Below the pieces are notes generated by a model. The model saw only the letters and a list, made by a program, of their open reading frames with translations. It was not told where the DNA came from and ran no database searches. Both the position numbers and the translations under genes were made by a program. From contig OZ245890.1 in NCBI GenBank assembly GCA_965229615.1, positions 124,001 through 188,000 on the forward strand: 64,000 bases of DNA. The letters are read 5' to 3'. Shown here piece by piece: positions 28,717-38,605 of the stretch; the first letter of the stretch is position 1; every line of letters starts with the position of its first letter. Source of the stretch: G965229615 sp965229615 (GTDB lineage: Bacteria; Pseudomonadota; Alphaproteobacteria; Rickettsiales; Midichloriaceae).

Positions 28717-29796
28717 TCAAACGTTCCTAGCAATGGGCCAACGTGATCTTGGAGAAAATTTTAAATCATATGTGTGATTTAAGCGCATTTTTTCGACACC
28801 TACCCAAGCTATCATAGCTGCATTATCAGTACAAAGACCAATTGGTGGTGTGATAACATTGAAGTCATAATGCTTACATTTTTTCACTAGCATATTTTTT
28901 AAGTAAGCATTAGCAGCAACCCCTCCTGCAATGACAACACTAGTGATATCTCTTTGGTTATCGTGACACCATTCTATACCTTTTGTAATTCTATCACATA
29001 AGGCTATTCCAACAGCATACTGAAATGAAGCGCAAATATTAGCTCTGAATTTATTGATATCATTTATCTCGTCTACATTTAAAACACTAACAAGGCTGGC
29101 ACTTGAATGTCCTGATTTTGCTATTTCTCTCAATACAGCCGTTTTTAAACCAGAAAATGAGAAATTGCAGTGTTTCTCCTTGAAAAATGCCTTTGGGAAA
29201 TTAAAGGCACTAGGATTACCATTTTGAGCCAAGCTTTCTACCGCTGGTCCACCAGGATATCCCAATCCAAGCATTTTTGCTACTTTATCAAATGCTTCAC
29301 CTACTGCATCATCCATTGTCTCCCCTAACATATCGTAGTTGTCAACACCATTTGCAACCAGTATTTGGCAGTGCCCTCCCGATACTAGTAATAATAGGTA
29401 TGGAAATTCAAGGTTTGCATCAGTTAAACGAACTGTTAGTGCGTGGCCTTCAAGATGATTTACTGGTATACAAGGTTTGTTTAGTGCACTTGCTAATCCC
29501 TTTGCAACCATAACGCCAACTATTAGACCTCCAATCAATCCCGGCCCTGCTGTTACTGCAATAGCATCAATTTCCTTCAAATACAGCTTACTACTACTAA
29601 TAGCATTGCTTATCATCTGTGGCAGTATATCAATATGGCTTCTTGCAGCAACCTCTGGTATAACACCACCATACTCTGCATGCAATTTTATCTGACTATA
29701 TACCTCATGCATCAATATATCTCTACTTGAATTCACAACAGCTATTGATGTTTCATCACAGCTGGTCTCTATGCCCAATACTACCACATTTTTCAT
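28717..29796 (-). CDS. tsaD: tRNA N6-adenosine threonylcarbamoyltransferase TsaD
   Basis: 359 residues. It starts LGIETSCDETSIAVV, the ASKHA-fold signature. It continues with YGGVIPEVAARSHI, then the metal-binding HLEGHA, LLVSGGHCQI and VIAGGVAANAYL. It makes t6A37 in ANN-decoding tRNAs with TsaB/E/C. Its ATG overlaps the lgt stop by one base. Confidence 0.96.
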   Translation of the reverse strand: MKNVVVLGIETSCDETSIAVVNSSRDILMHEVYSQIKLHAEYGGVIPEVAARSHIDILPQMISNAISSSKLYLKEIDAIAVTAGPGLIGGLIVGVMVAKGLASALNKPCIPVNHLEGHALTVRLTDANLEFPYLLLLVSGGHCQILVANGVDNYDMLGETMDDAVGEAFDKVAKMLGLGYPGGPAVESLAQNGNPSAFNFPKAFFKEKHCNFSFSGLKTAVLREIAKSGHSSASLVSVLNVDEINDINKFRANICASFQYAVGIALCDRITKGIEWCHDNQRDITSVVIAGGVAANAYLKNMLVKKCKHYDFNVITPPIGLCTDNAAMIAWVGVEKMRLNHTYDLKFSPRSRWPIARNV

Positions 29797-30680
29797 TATA
29801 ATGTTTTATTACTTTTTTTATAAAAATTCTGTTGTGCCCATATGATGAGTGCCAAAGCAATGACAAACATTGGAATCGTTAAAATCTGTCCAAATGTCAC
29901 AGAAATTTTACTGCTACCTATATTGTAAAAAAAGTATCCAATATTTACATCTGGCTCTCTATATTCCTCCAAAATAATCCGGAAAACCGAGTATCCTAGC
30001 ATGAATAAACCGGACATCATACCAGGCTTCTTACTAACACTGGTTTTTACAAAGATAGTGACCAAAATGATGAATAACAAGATCCCCTCACAAAATGCTT
30101 CATACAACTGACTGGGATGCCTTGGTAAACCATCTGAGTATGGAAAAATTATTGCCCATGGTGCACTCGTCACACGACCACATAACTCAGCATTAATGAA
30201 ATTTGCACATCTTCCGAAAAACAACCCTATTGGTGCAACACAACACGCCAAATCCGCTATTGAAAGAAATTGTATGTGGTTTCTATAGCAAAACACTAAC
30301 AACCCAACCATTACACCAATGAAACCACCATGAAATGACATTCCACCTTCAAGGGTGTTCATTATATGCATTGGTCTTTCAATAAACCAAGATGGATGAT
30401 AAAATAATACATATCCCAACCTACCTCCTAATACTATACCCACTATCACATATAGTGACATGGTATCAATTTGAGTTTTGTATAATTTTGCAAGATATCT
30501 GGTGATATATTCACTGTTATTATGCGTATTATATTTGCTAGCCCTATATATCGATAGCTTATACATCATATGTAATGCAAGAAGTACACCAAGCGCATAT
30601 GCAATGCCATACCACCTTATGTTAAACTGACCAATTGTAATAAGCGCAGGATCTATGTTTGGAAATAATATTGCAAACAT
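29796..30680 (-). CDS. lgt: Prolipoprotein diacylglyceryl transferase
   Basis: 294 residues and seven or so membrane helices. Motifs are IRWYGIAYALG, GGRLGYVLFYH, the signature GGMSFHGGFIGV with the catalytic His, GRCANFINAELCGR and PRHPSQLYEA. It adds diacylglycerol to lipobox Cys residues, as in the MltA homologue here. The loop between the first helices (residues about 45-72) is longer than usual. It is coupled to tsaD. Confidence 0.96.
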   Translation of the reverse strand: MFAILFPNIDPALITIGQFNIRWYGIAYALGVLLALHMMYKLSIYRASKYNTHNNSEYITRYLAKLYKTQIDTMSLYVIVGIVLGGRLGYVLFYHPSWFIERPMHIMNTLEGGMSFHGGFIGVMVGLLVFCYRNHIQFLSIADLACCVAPIGLFFGRCANFINAELCGRVTSAPWAIIFPYSDGLPRHPSQLYEAFCEGILLFIILVTIFVKTSVSKKPGMMSGLFMLGYSVFRIILEEYREPDVNIGYFFYNIGSSKISVTFGQILTIPMFVIALALIIWAQQNFYKKSNKTL

Positions 30681-30749
30681 TTCATTAGTAAGATAGAATT
30701 AGTTGAAGGATATTTCTATTTATTCAAACGACTTATAACCAATAATCGA

Positions 30750-30971
30750 ATGTCTGAAAACAAAAACTTTTTTGATGAGTTAAACAAATTGGCAGGATCA
30801 GCCTTTGGTACTGCAGTGCATGCAAAGGATGAGCTTGTTGCATTTATAAAACATCAAACAGAACATATTATGAAGACTTCAAATTTTATCTCAAGAGATG
30901 AGTTTGAGGCAATGCGTGAAACAATAGCAAACATGCAAAGGGAAATAGAAGATTTAAAAAAGAAAAAATAA
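30750..30971 (+). CDS. UbiK/BMFP-type small coiled-coil protein
   Basis: 73 residues. The middle helix (FFDELNKLAGSAFGTAVHAK) and C-terminal coiled coil (ISRDEFEAMRETIANMQREI then KKKK) fit the BMFP/UbiK family (YqiC), a membrane-fusogenic accessory factor in ubiquinone synthesis. Assignment of the ubiquinone role by family is reasonable but not shown. Divergent from lgt. Confidence 0.82.
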   Translation: MSENKNFFDELNKLAGSAFGTAVHAKDELVAFIKHQTEHIMKTSNFISRDEFEAMRETIANMQREIEDLKKKK

Positions 30972-31051
30972 AACACTCAAGTGCTTCACGCATATGAGTC
31001 GATATTAATAGACAACAGAATTTTAGCACTATCAAAGACCATGTGAATTGA

Positions 31052-31909
31052 TCACGGGGTTGCAAAACGCTTTGTCTCATACCACTTCTCACAGCATTTC
31101 CTCACAACATTACGCACTTCCGCCATATGTGCAACGCGCTCATGGACGCTGAAAGCACCTCTTGCTTCCATGAGATTAAAGGCATGAGATGCCTTCAAAC
31201 ATTGATCGTATGCTGGTTGTATGTTGTCTAACTGTAAGAGTCTATTAGCTTCATTAATATATGATAAAAAGTTTTGTTGTAATATACTAACATTAGCTAA
31301 TTCAAAGTTGTATTTTGAGTATTCTCTTTCAGCATCAAAGAATATATCCCTGTATGTCACACCATCTTTATTCCATTTTATATCCCAAAAGCTACTAACA
31401 TTTTGTACATACATTGCTAATCTTTCTAAGCCATATGTTACTTCACTTGGTATTGGATAACATTCAATCCCACCCAATTGTTGCATGTATGTAAATTGTA
31501 CTATTTCCATACCATCACACCATATTTCCCATCCTAATCCCCAAGCACCAAGCGTTGGATTTTCCCAATCGCTTTCAACAAAACGCAAATCATGTTCATT
31601 TCTTCTTATTCCTACCATTGCAAGACTATCTAAACATAGCTCTTGTATATCATCAGGTGATGGTTTCATTATAACTTGCAACTGATAGTAATGTTGTATT
31701 CTATTTGGATTCTCACCATATCTACCATCAGTTGGACGGCGTGATGGTTGCACATAAACAACATTCCATGGATTGGTATTTATACATCTAAGGCTTGTTG
31801 CTGGATGTGATGTACCAGCACCAAGTTCCATATCATATGGTTGTAGCAATATACATCCATTTATGGTCCAAAATTGTTGTAGTGTGAATATAAGGTCCTG
31901 AAAAAACAT
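31052..31909 (-). CDS. glyQ: Glycyl-tRNA synthetase alpha subunit
   Basis: 285 residues. Motifs are LQQFWTINGCILLQPYDMEL, GAGTSHPAT, VYVQPSRRPTDGRYGENPNR, DWENPTLGAWGLGWEIWCDG and ERLAMYVQ. It is the catalytic alpha chain of the bacterial alpha2beta2 GlyRS. The beta subunit gene glyS normally follows, but here the next minus-strand gene is lgt, so glyS must be elsewhere. Confidence 0.97.
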   Translation of the reverse strand: MFFQDLIFTLQQFWTINGCILLQPYDMELGAGTSHPATSLRCINTNPWNVVYVQPSRRPTDGRYGENPNRIQHYYQLQVIMKPSPDDIQELCLDSLAMVGIRRNEHDLRFVESDWENPTLGAWGLGWEIWCDGMEIVQFTYMQQLGGIECYPIPSEVTYGLERLAMYVQNVSSFWDIKWNKDGVTYRDIFFDAEREYSKYNFELANVSILQQNFLSYINEANRLLQLDNIQPAYDQCLKASHAFNLMEARGAFSVHERVAHMAEVRNVVRKCCEKWYETKRFATP

Positions 31910-32154
31910 CTTTTTTCAATATCGTTAATAGAAAAGTAATCCGCATTCTATAGCAAACACATAAACTAAGCAATATGACTGTATTGCACATGTTATCACT
32001 TCATATGATATAGAATATTTTTGCTACATATAGTTGATGTAGTAAGATAAAATATCATATACACAATTTTAACAATATTAAATAATATATGTTGTTATAT
32101 GCGTCATATATGCTACAGTGCTATTCAATCATAAATAATAATACTCATACATCT

Positions 32155-32859
32155 ATGGAGCAAAAGAGAATTTTACTAAAACTGTCTGGAGAAGCTCTTA
32201 TGGGCAATAAACAATTTGGTTTGGAAGCAGCAATAATAAACCAAATATGCGAGGATATAAAGCAAGTATATGATACTGGATGCCAAGTTTGCATAGTAGT
32301 AGGTGGTGGCAACATATGTCGTGGTGCTACGGTGAGTGAAATAGGTATTGAGAGAATCAATGGCGACTACATGGGAATGTTGGCAACTGTGATAAATGCA
32401 TTGGCATTGCAAGCAAGACTGGAACAGATGAATGTGATAACGAGAGTACAATCAGCGATTCCAATGATTACAATAGCTGAACCATATATCAGACGTCGCG
32501 CAATAAGGCATATGCAAAAGAAACGCATTGTGATTTTCTCTGCAGGTACAGGTAACCCATTTTTCACCACTGATACAGCGGCTGTACTTCGTGCTGTTGA
32601 AATGAACTGTGATATAATTTTGAAGGGAACAAAAGTTGATGGTATATATTCAGCTGATCCAAAAAAAGATGATACAGCATTGAGATATGACAGTTTAAGT
32701 TACAAGGAGGTGTTGACAAATGACTTAGGAGTGATGGATGCTGCAGCAATATCATTAGCAAAAGATAATAATATTCCTATAATTGTATTCAATATATATA
32801 AAGCTGGTGCACTGTTAGAGGTATTAAATGGTAAGGGGACATTTTCAACTATCAATTGA
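32155..32859 (+). CDS. pyrH: Uridylate kinase (UMP kinase)
   Basis: 234 residues from ATG 32155. The frame also has ATG 32089, which would add 22 residues with no family match. Signature elements are ILLKLSGEALMG, VCIVVGGGNICRG, RINGDYMGMLATVINALALQ, FSAGTGNPFFTTDTAA and LKGTKVDGIYSADPK. Amino-acid-kinase-fold enzyme making UDP from UMP. No tsf or frr neighbour is present here, unlike many bacteria. Confidence 0.96.
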   Translation: MEQKRILLKLSGEALMGNKQFGLEAAIINQICEDIKQVYDTGCQVCIVVGGGNICRGATVSEIGIERINGDYMGMLATVINALALQARLEQMNVITRVQSAIPMITIAEPYIRRRAIRHMQKKRIVIFSAGTGNPFFTTDTAAVLRAVEMNCDIILKGTKVDGIYSADPKKDDTALRYDSLSYKEVLTNDLGVMDAAAISLAKDNNIPIIVFNIYKAGALLEVLNGKGTFSTIN

Positions 32860-32877
32860 AAAGCTGTAATAAACCAA

Positions 32878-34749
32878 CTATTCAACTGTAACGGATTTTG
32901 CAAGATTTCTTGGTTTATCAACATTATATTGCTTCGCTAGGGTGTAGCGGTATGCAAGTAGTTGCAAAGCTATTGAATAGCATATTGGAATCATCATTGA
33001 TGGTACGGTTGGCATAGTGATAATATTATCACCGACAAAATCTTGCAGTATCGCTCTACCCTTTACACAAGTTATTAGTATTATTTTGCCATTTCTTGCA
33101 TGTATTTCCTGTATGTTGGAAAGTGTTTTCTCAAACAATTCAGTGTTGTCATAGGGTGCCAGTATAATGACCGGTGTTTCAGCATCAACTAAAGCTAGAG
33201 GGCCATGTTTTATTTCACCAGATGGAATTGCATCTGCTGCTATATATCCTATTTCCTTTATTTTCAATGCCCCTTCCAAACATATTGGATATAGGATATC
33301 ACGTGCAGTGTATATAATGCGACTTGCATCTAATAAGTGCTTTTTTACTATGTTTGCAATTTGTACCTCTAATGATTGAGTTATTTCAAGAGCATCGATG
33401 TGCTGCAAAAATTCCTTCAACATCCTTATAAGATAAAGATTGTCTGTACCACGACTGGTTATATACTGAGCAAACAGTATCATAATCATAACTTGAGCAG
33501 TGAAAGTTTTTGTTGCAGCAACAGATTGTTCTATTCCAGCACACGTTGGTATAATCATATCACAATATCTTGCAATGGGAGTTTCAACGCGATTTACAAC
33601 ACCTATAGTGTAGGCACCGGTTTTTAGTACTAACTGTAAGGCTGCAATAGTATCAGCTGTTTCACCAGACTGTGATATAAATATGTATACTGTATTGTTA
33701 TCTATTACTGGTGCCCTCTGATAGAATTCCGATGCTATATCAATAGCAGTGATGATGCGACTGTATTTTTCTAATAAGTACTTTCCAACATACCCAGCGT
33801 AGAAGGCTGCACCACATGCTATTATATGAACCCTATTAAACCTATTATAATCTATTGAAGCGAATGCTTTCATAATCACGCTTTGATGTTCAAGTGCACT
33901 GGAATTCAAATCACATAAAAAATCCTGCAAAATTGTTTGTATTACATGTTTTTGCTCATATATTTCCTTGTGCATATATGTTGCATGTCCTTGCATTGTA
34001 AGATTAAGATTGGAATGTACATGTTTTTCCATATCTCTAACTACTTGTTGTCCTGAGATATTGAAGATTTCATAGCTAATAGGTGATATTAGAGCAATGT
34101 CTCCATCATTCAAGTATATTATATCATGTACCGTGCTTGGAAAGGCAATTGGATCTGATGTAACATAATAGGATTTGCTGATAACATCATCCATCCCAAT
34201 AACAATTTGCTTACCCAAATTCACAACTGCTAGCACTCCAGGATGGTTTTGAGAAATAAGAGCAAAAGACATATTGCCATGTAATTTGCGTATTGTTATA
34301 TCAATCGCTGTTATCAGATCACTATTATCACTCATATAATGATGAATAAGGACTGCAATAATCTCAGTATCTGTTTGTGTTCTGGTTACGTATCCATATT
34401 TCTCGTAGCATTCTTGTTTTAGTTGTAAATAGTTTTCTATAATGCCATTATGTACTAAAGCTATATCACCTACTACCACCGGATGAGCATTGTTAAGAGA
34501 TGCAACACCATGTGTAGCCCATCTTGTATGAGCAATACCAACATGTCCTATTATAGGATTTGTATTATATGCTGTCTGCAACTGTGATATTGTTCCAACT
34601 GCTTTCGAAGTTTTTAGCTTGTTATGCATCATTACCGCTATACCAGCTGAGTCATACCCTCTATATTCAAGCTTGTATAGTCCATCTATAAGATGTTGTG
34701 CTATGTTAGCATATTGATCACAAGATATAATACCAAATATTCCACACAT
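32878..34749 (-). CDS. glmS: Glutamine-fructose-6-phosphate aminotransferase (isomerizing)
   Basis: 623 residues. N-terminal glutaminase domain starts MCGIFGI with the nucleophile Cys2, then YRGYDSAGIAV, HTRWATHG and VHNGIIENY. Two SIS domains carry CGAAFYAG, ISQSGETADT and IPSGEIKHGPLALV. It ends PRNLAKSVTVE as expected. It feeds amino sugars to peptidoglycan and lipid A. It is the last core gene before the accessory island. Confidence 0.97.
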   Translation of the reverse strand: MCGIFGIISCDQYANIAQHLIDGLYKLEYRGYDSAGIAVMMHNKLKTSKAVGTISQLQTAYNTNPIIGHVGIAHTRWATHGVASLNNAHPVVVGDIALVHNGIIENYLQLKQECYEKYGYVTRTQTDTEIIAVLIHHYMSDNSDLITAIDITIRKLHGNMSFALISQNHPGVLAVVNLGKQIVIGMDDVISKSYYVTSDPIAFPSTVHDIIYLNDGDIALISPISYEIFNISGQQVVRDMEKHVHSNLNLTMQGHATYMHKEIYEQKHVIQTILQDFLCDLNSSALEHQSVIMKAFASIDYNRFNRVHIIACGAAFYAGYVGKYLLEKYSRIITAIDIASEFYQRAPVIDNNTVYIFISQSGETADTIAALQLVLKTGAYTIGVVNRVETPIARYCDMIIPTCAGIEQSVAATKTFTAQVMIMILFAQYITSRGTDNLYLIRMLKEFLQHIDALEITQSLEVQIANIVKKHLLDASRIIYTARDILYPICLEGALKIKEIGYIAADAIPSGEIKHGPLALVDAETPVIILAPYDNTELFEKTLSNIQEIHARNGKIILITCVKGRAILQDFVGDNIITMPTVPSMMIPICYSIALQLLAYRYTLAKQYNVDKPRNLAKSVTVE

Positions 34750-34840
34750 TCTACTTTGTTTGGGTGAGTTTTTGTTTTGTTATGGATGATATATAAACTT
34801 AAAATCATAAATTGACAAATACTTATATTTCTCATTGAGA

Positions 34841-35202
34841 TTATGTTAATACATATGAAATATCATATATTCTATTCTTGAGAATTTTTAGTGTAAGTGA
34901 ACTTTCTTTATTTTCGAGATTGAAGTTATTATTCCACATTCCTATCACTAAATATTCTTTCGATATCATCAGCTTCTCCAACATTAGTTGAAACAAGTTC
35001 GTTTGACGATACAACTTGTCTATTGAATTGTGCTCCGAGAATAATTGAAAACCCTGTTTTAATGGCACAGTTTTTTAATTTCTGACATATGATTTTGAGT
35101 TCTTCTTGTCTAGACAGTCTTCTAGAATTCTCTGAATATAAAAGTTGTATATAATCTATAATTACGATGCTGGTGTTTGTATTTTCACTGAGAAATTCTA
35201 TT
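34841..35202 (-). pseudogene. DnaB-like replicative helicase, C-terminal remnant with frameshift
   Basis: The frame entering at 35202 reads SENTNTSIVIIDYIQLLYSE (a DnaB-type Walker B), then EELKIICQKLKNCAIKTGFS and GAQFNRQV, and stops at 34929. The next frame continues the match with LVIGMWNNNFNLENK and SLTLKILKNR, which is the DnaB end (SGAIEQDADVV to LKNR). The two frames meet near 34950-34970, so one indel breaks the gene. The 5' part is cut off by repeat A at 35203. DnaB-like fragments are known cargo of such islands. Confidence 0.75.
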
Positions 35203-35336
35203 CTGTACATGAGTATTATCGCAAGGATATTGGAGAGTATAGATTGATCTATAGAATTACAGATAAAGTGCTATATATTGCTTTAGTTGGCAAAAGAAAT
35301 GATGATGATATATACAAAATCTTCCAGCATAGATAG
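35203..35336 (+). pseudogene. 3' fragment of RelE/ParE-type toxin gene (copy A)
   Basis: Encodes only the last 44 residues (VHEYYRKDIGEYRLIYRITD onward to YKIFQHR) of the toxin found whole at 52996-53271. The upstream half is replaced by the DnaB remnant. One silent-type difference from copy B (GGAGAG versus GGGGAG) is visible near 35232. Probably non-functional. Confidence 0.85.
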
Positions 35337-35503
35337 GGATAAAAAGTCATTATATGAAACAATATTGAGATTGAATTTAGCATATAAATGCCATTTGTGG
35401 TAGAATGCGTACAAAAAATGATAAAGGCTTTGCACGCAAAAGGAAATTTGATAAAATCTTCTATCAAGTATAGCCTCACAGAACAATAGTAAACTACTTC
35501 AGA

Positions 35504-36382
35504 ATGACAATAGTAAGATATTTAAACCCAAGAAATGATGTAGCCTTTAAGAAGATATTTGGTACAGAAAAGAACAAGGATATATTGAAGCACTTTTTAA
35601 ATGACATAATAGTAGTAGGAGACAAAAAACCAATAAAGGAAGTAACACTTTTGAACCCCATGTTGCATCCCGAAACACTGCATAAAAAACAATCGATAGT
35701 AGATGTATTATGTGAAGATGAAGAAGGAATAAAATATATAGTAGAAATGCAGGTTGCAAAGGTAGGAGGGTTTGAGAAAAGAGCACAATATTATGCAGCA
35801 AAGACCTATGCATCACAACCAGAAAAAGGAGAAGAGTATGAATGTTTGAAAGAAGTTATATTTTTGGCGATAACAGAATATGTAATGTTTCCAAAGAAAA
35901 AAGACTATAAATCAGTACATGTAGTATTAGATGAAAAGACGCATGAGAGAGACTTGAAGGATTTTTCATTCACATTTTTAGAGTTACCTAAATTCAAAAA
36001 AAGTAGAGATGAACTAGATAGTTATGAGGATAAATGGTGTTATTTCTTAAAACATGCAGATGATCCAGAAGATATGGATGAGTTAATAAGAAATAGTGAT
36101 GAAGTAATAAAGAAGGCGTATGATGAGTTAAAAACGCATAACTGGAGTAATAAAGAACTAATAGCCTATGAAGCATCTGAGAAGAGTTCAAGAGATGCAA
36201 AGGCTAGAGAGTCTTATGTCAGAGAAGAGGCTAGAGAGGAGGGGAAGAGAGAAGGCAGAATGGAAGGCAGAATGGAAGAAAAACAAATAATAGCTACTAA
36301 TATGCTTAAACAAGGTATGGATGTAGAAACAATATCTAAAGTTACTGGATTGTCTATTGAGAGTATAAAGCAGTTTTCATAA
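35504..36382 (+). CDS. Rpn family PD-(D/E)XK nuclease / recombination-promoting putative transposase (copy A)
   Basis: 292 residues. Starts YLNPRNDVAFKKIFGTEKNK, typical of PDDEXK_2/Rpn proteins. The nuclease core is D67 in QSIVDVLCEDEEG followed by YIVEMQVAK (the D...ExQ motif). The C-terminal part is charged, has two GRME repeats, and ends in a helix-turn-helix-like MLKQGMDVETISKVTGLS. Rpn proteins cut DNA and promote RecA-independent recombination. The ATG at 35504 lies 167 bases after the toxin remnant. Its paralogue at 53439 has six GRME repeats. Confidence 0.9.
   Translation: MTIVRYLNPRNDVAFKKIFGTEKNKDILKHFLNDIIVVGDKKPIKEVTLLNPMLHPETLHKKQSIVDVLCEDEEGIKYIVEMQVAKVGGFEKRAQYYAAKTYASQPEKGEEYECLKEVIFLAITEYVMFPKKKDYKSVHVVLDEKTHERDLKDFSFTFLELPKFKKSRDELDSYEDKWCYFLKHADDPEDMDELIRNSDEVIKKAYDELKTHNWSNKELIAYEASEKSSRDAKARESYVREEAREEGKREGRMEGRMEEKQIIATNMLKQGMDVETISKVTGLSIESIKQFS
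36254..36277 (+). repeat. 12-bp minisatellite, two units (GRME codons), copy A
   Basis: Two tandem copies of GGCAGAATGGAA in the Rpn gene, encoding Gly-Arg-Met-Glu. Copy B has six units at 54189-54260. The 12-bp unit preserves frame. Confidence 0.95.
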
Positions 36383-36664
36383 AAATTTTTTGATGCAATT
36401 TTCATGGATGGGATCTAAAGATCCGAGCTTTATTCAGAAGTTCAAAGCTTTGTGGGATAAACAACAGATACCTGTTATGATGGTTTTTTGTAGATCCCAT
36501 TGCAATTTGGATTGAAGAAAATATCCTAAAAAACATGGTTTTTTTTGGAAGAGTAAATCTAACTATTAACTGAGTTATCTATATAAATATCCGATCCGAT
36601 ATAGTAAAATAGAAGAATTAGATATACTAATAGCAGCAACAAATATAAAATGTGAAAATTTGCC
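36383..36664. other. Gap after Rpn gene with inverted repeat
   Basis: About 280 non-coding bases between convergent genes. It holds a 10-bp inverted repeat, ATGGGATCTA at 36408-36417 and its complement TAGATCCCAT at 36491-36500, and a small palindrome GGATCTAAAGATCC. It may act as a terminator or a folded RNA 3' end for the Rpn gene. The same arrangement occurs in copy B at 54366-54647. Confidence 0.45.
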
Positions 36665-36684
36665 TTAGGAAGCTGACTTCCTAA
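36665..36684 (-). terminator. Hairpin at the end of the tandem array operon (copy A)
   Basis: Perfect 8-bp stem TTAGGAAG/CTTCCTAA with a 4-base loop, overlapping the stop codon of the last array gene. In the minus direction it is followed by an A/T-rich run without a strong U-tract, so intrinsic termination is likely but not certain. Confidence 0.55.
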
Positions 36685-36923
36685 CAGGTAAATATTACAT
36701 AAATTGTATTATTTTTATTTCTTTTTTCTTCCTCCTCTATTAGTGGCATTTCTTCCTCACTTAGCACTGCTTTTTGCTTGGTGTACTCATATAGCTTAAC
36801 ACCTAATATTACTGGGATTGCACATAATATCCATATCTGACCTGTTATTACACTTACTACTACTACTAGTACTAAAGCATACTTCGACTTCCCCTCACGC
36901 AGCATTGTTAGATAACTTTTCAT
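36681..36923 (-). pseudogene. Truncated last unit of the tandem membrane/coiled-coil array (copy A)
   Basis: 80 codons. The first 73 are the same N-terminus as the neighbouring full-length unit (MKSYLTMLREGKSKYALVLV then the second hydrophobic segment GQIWILCAIPVILG), after which it breaks off into seven unrelated residues. It could still be made as a two-helix membrane peptide, because the ATG overlaps the previous stop (ATGA). Probably a leftover of unequal recombination. Confidence 0.75.
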
Positions 36924-38605
36924 CTTCCTATACCTTGGCTATCTAATTTCTTTTCCTCATTCTCATCCAACTCATCTTCTTTTCTCTGTTGTCTTATTTG
37001 CATTTTCATATTGTATTCCATCATTTGCATCATTCTTTTCATATCAGCACTCATGTTATCTACTGTGCTGCCTAGAGTCTCTACTCTGTTCGTTAAATGC
37101 GTATTCTGGGCCTTTATATCCGCATTTTCTGTTCTTACTGCACTTAAGTCTGTTCTTACTCCATCAATTTTCGAAGCTATGTTACTTTGTTCTTCTCTTA
37201 CTGCATTCATACTCCCTATCAACTCTGGCATCTGTGTATTTATTCCTTCTAAACTTGCTGCCATTCTATTTCCTATTTCTATTATGTATGATAGTCCACC
37301 CAAAATAAGTTGCCCTTGTGTTATCAGTCCATCTTGATACCCTTTTAATACCACATCTACACTGTTGAGATTACCATAGCGTTCTGCAACTTGTGCAACT
37401 ATATTATTACCATTAGGTAAACTATGTAGAAAATTCAGTGCTGTAGTTTGTATTTCATCATTATTACTTGCTTTTAGTGCTTTATTAAATGCTCCAACAC
37501 CACCTTTTACCTGCGAGTTCTTACTACTATCCTCTATCATCATCGCTGAGTCAGAAGCTTTTTCTTCTACTTCTTTCATCTCAACTTTATCACTACTCGC
37601 ACTCCTCTCCATTACCTCCCTTATTTTTTTCATCGTTTTTTCATCTATTTCATTTATGAATTTTAAAACCTTTTTTATTGCTTCTTTTTCTGTACTACTA
37701 CACTCTTTCATACGTTGCATTACTGCTGCACTAGCTTCATAGTTACCTGCATGATATCCAAATCTTACTAGAGTATCATTTGGTATATCATCTATTGTGA
37801 TACCAACTGCTCCACTATTTTTATACCATAATAACCAGCCCCATGACAGTATTCCCGTTGCTTTTCTTACTTCTTCCTTTATTGAAGGGATTGTTACTTT
37901 TCCACTTATTATTGCTTCTCTTTTTTCTTTAATTGTTAGGGACTGCGTATTATAATGAGGTTTTTGATAAAACCTTAATGTACTATATAGTTGTGTTATC
38001 TCTTCATCTGTTTTGTCTCGTACTATAATCTTTCTTGCATAATGCTCTATTTTCCTTCTTAAAGCTACTTCTATTTCCTCACTCTTTATCTCTCCTGACT
38101 CTATTTTTTCCATCGTCTTTGCTGCTATTATTGCTCTTTTGTATTCAGCTGAAAACCCTTCCCATTCATTATTAGTATAAAGCTCATTTCCACGTATTTT
38201 GTACTGACTTTTTTCATCTAAAAAGTTAAAAATATTACTAAAATATATATTCTTGTCTCTAAATATTGCTCCATCATATAACTCCGCTATACTAACACTA
38301 CTATCTTTTGCTTTCCTTCCAACATTAACAAAGGCTTTACATAAACCTTTTTGTACTTCTTGAACTATATCTTGCATCTTGCCTCTTGTATTATTTTTAT
38401 TTCTTTTTTCTTCCTCCTCTATTAGTGGCATTTCTTCCTCACTTAGCACTGCTTTTTGCTTGGTGTACTCATATAGCTTAACACCTAATATTACTGGGAT
38501 TGCACATAATATCCATATCTGACCTGTTATTACACTTACTACTACTACTAGTACTAAAGCATACTTCGACTTCCCCTCACGCAGCATTGTTAGATAACTT
38601 TTCAT
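36920..38605 (-). CDS. Tandem-array membrane/coiled-coil protein (copy A, unit 3)
   Basis: 561 residues of an unrecognised family. Residues about 14-46 form a hydrophobic hairpin (KYALVLVVVVSVITGQIWIL then CAIPVILGVKLY), followed by an acidic EEEEKRNKNNT stretch. The middle domain at about 75-265 is charged and helical, and SWGWLLWYKNSGAVG is at about 266. The conserved block GGVGAFNKALKASNNDEIQT is at about 372-391. The C-terminal coiled coil is SNIASKIDGVRTDL through DNMSADMKRMMQMMEYNMKM to KKLDSQGIGR. Start and stop overlap neighbours by four bases. Topology and coiled coil suggest a membrane-anchored oligomer; function unknown. Confidence 0.8.
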   Translation of the reverse strand: MKSYLTMLREGKSKYALVLVVVVSVITGQIWILCAIPVILGVKLYEYTKQKAVLSEEEMPLIEEEEKRNKNNTRGKMQDIVQEVQKGLCKAFVNVGRKAKDSSVSIAELYDGAIFRDKNIYFSNIFNFLDEKSQYKIRGNELYTNNEWEGFSAEYKRAIIAAKTMEKIESGEIKSEEIEVALRRKIEHYARKIIVRDKTDEEITQLYSTLRFYQKPHYNTQSLTIKEKREAIISGKVTIPSIKEEVRKATGILSWGWLLWYKNSGAVGITIDDIPNDTLVRFGYHAGNYEASAAVMQRMKECSSTEKEAIKKVLKFINEIDEKTMKKIREVMERSASSDKVEMKEVEEKASDSAMMIEDSSKNSQVKGGVGAFNKALKASNNDEIQTTALNFLHSLPNGNNIVAQVAERYGNLNSVDVVLKGYQDGLITQGQLILGGLSYIIEIGNRMAASLEGINTQMPELIGSMNAVREEQSNIASKIDGVRTDLSAVRTENADIKAQNTHLTNRVETLGSTVDNMSADMKRMMQMMEYNMKMQIRQQRKEDELDENEEKKLDSQGIGR

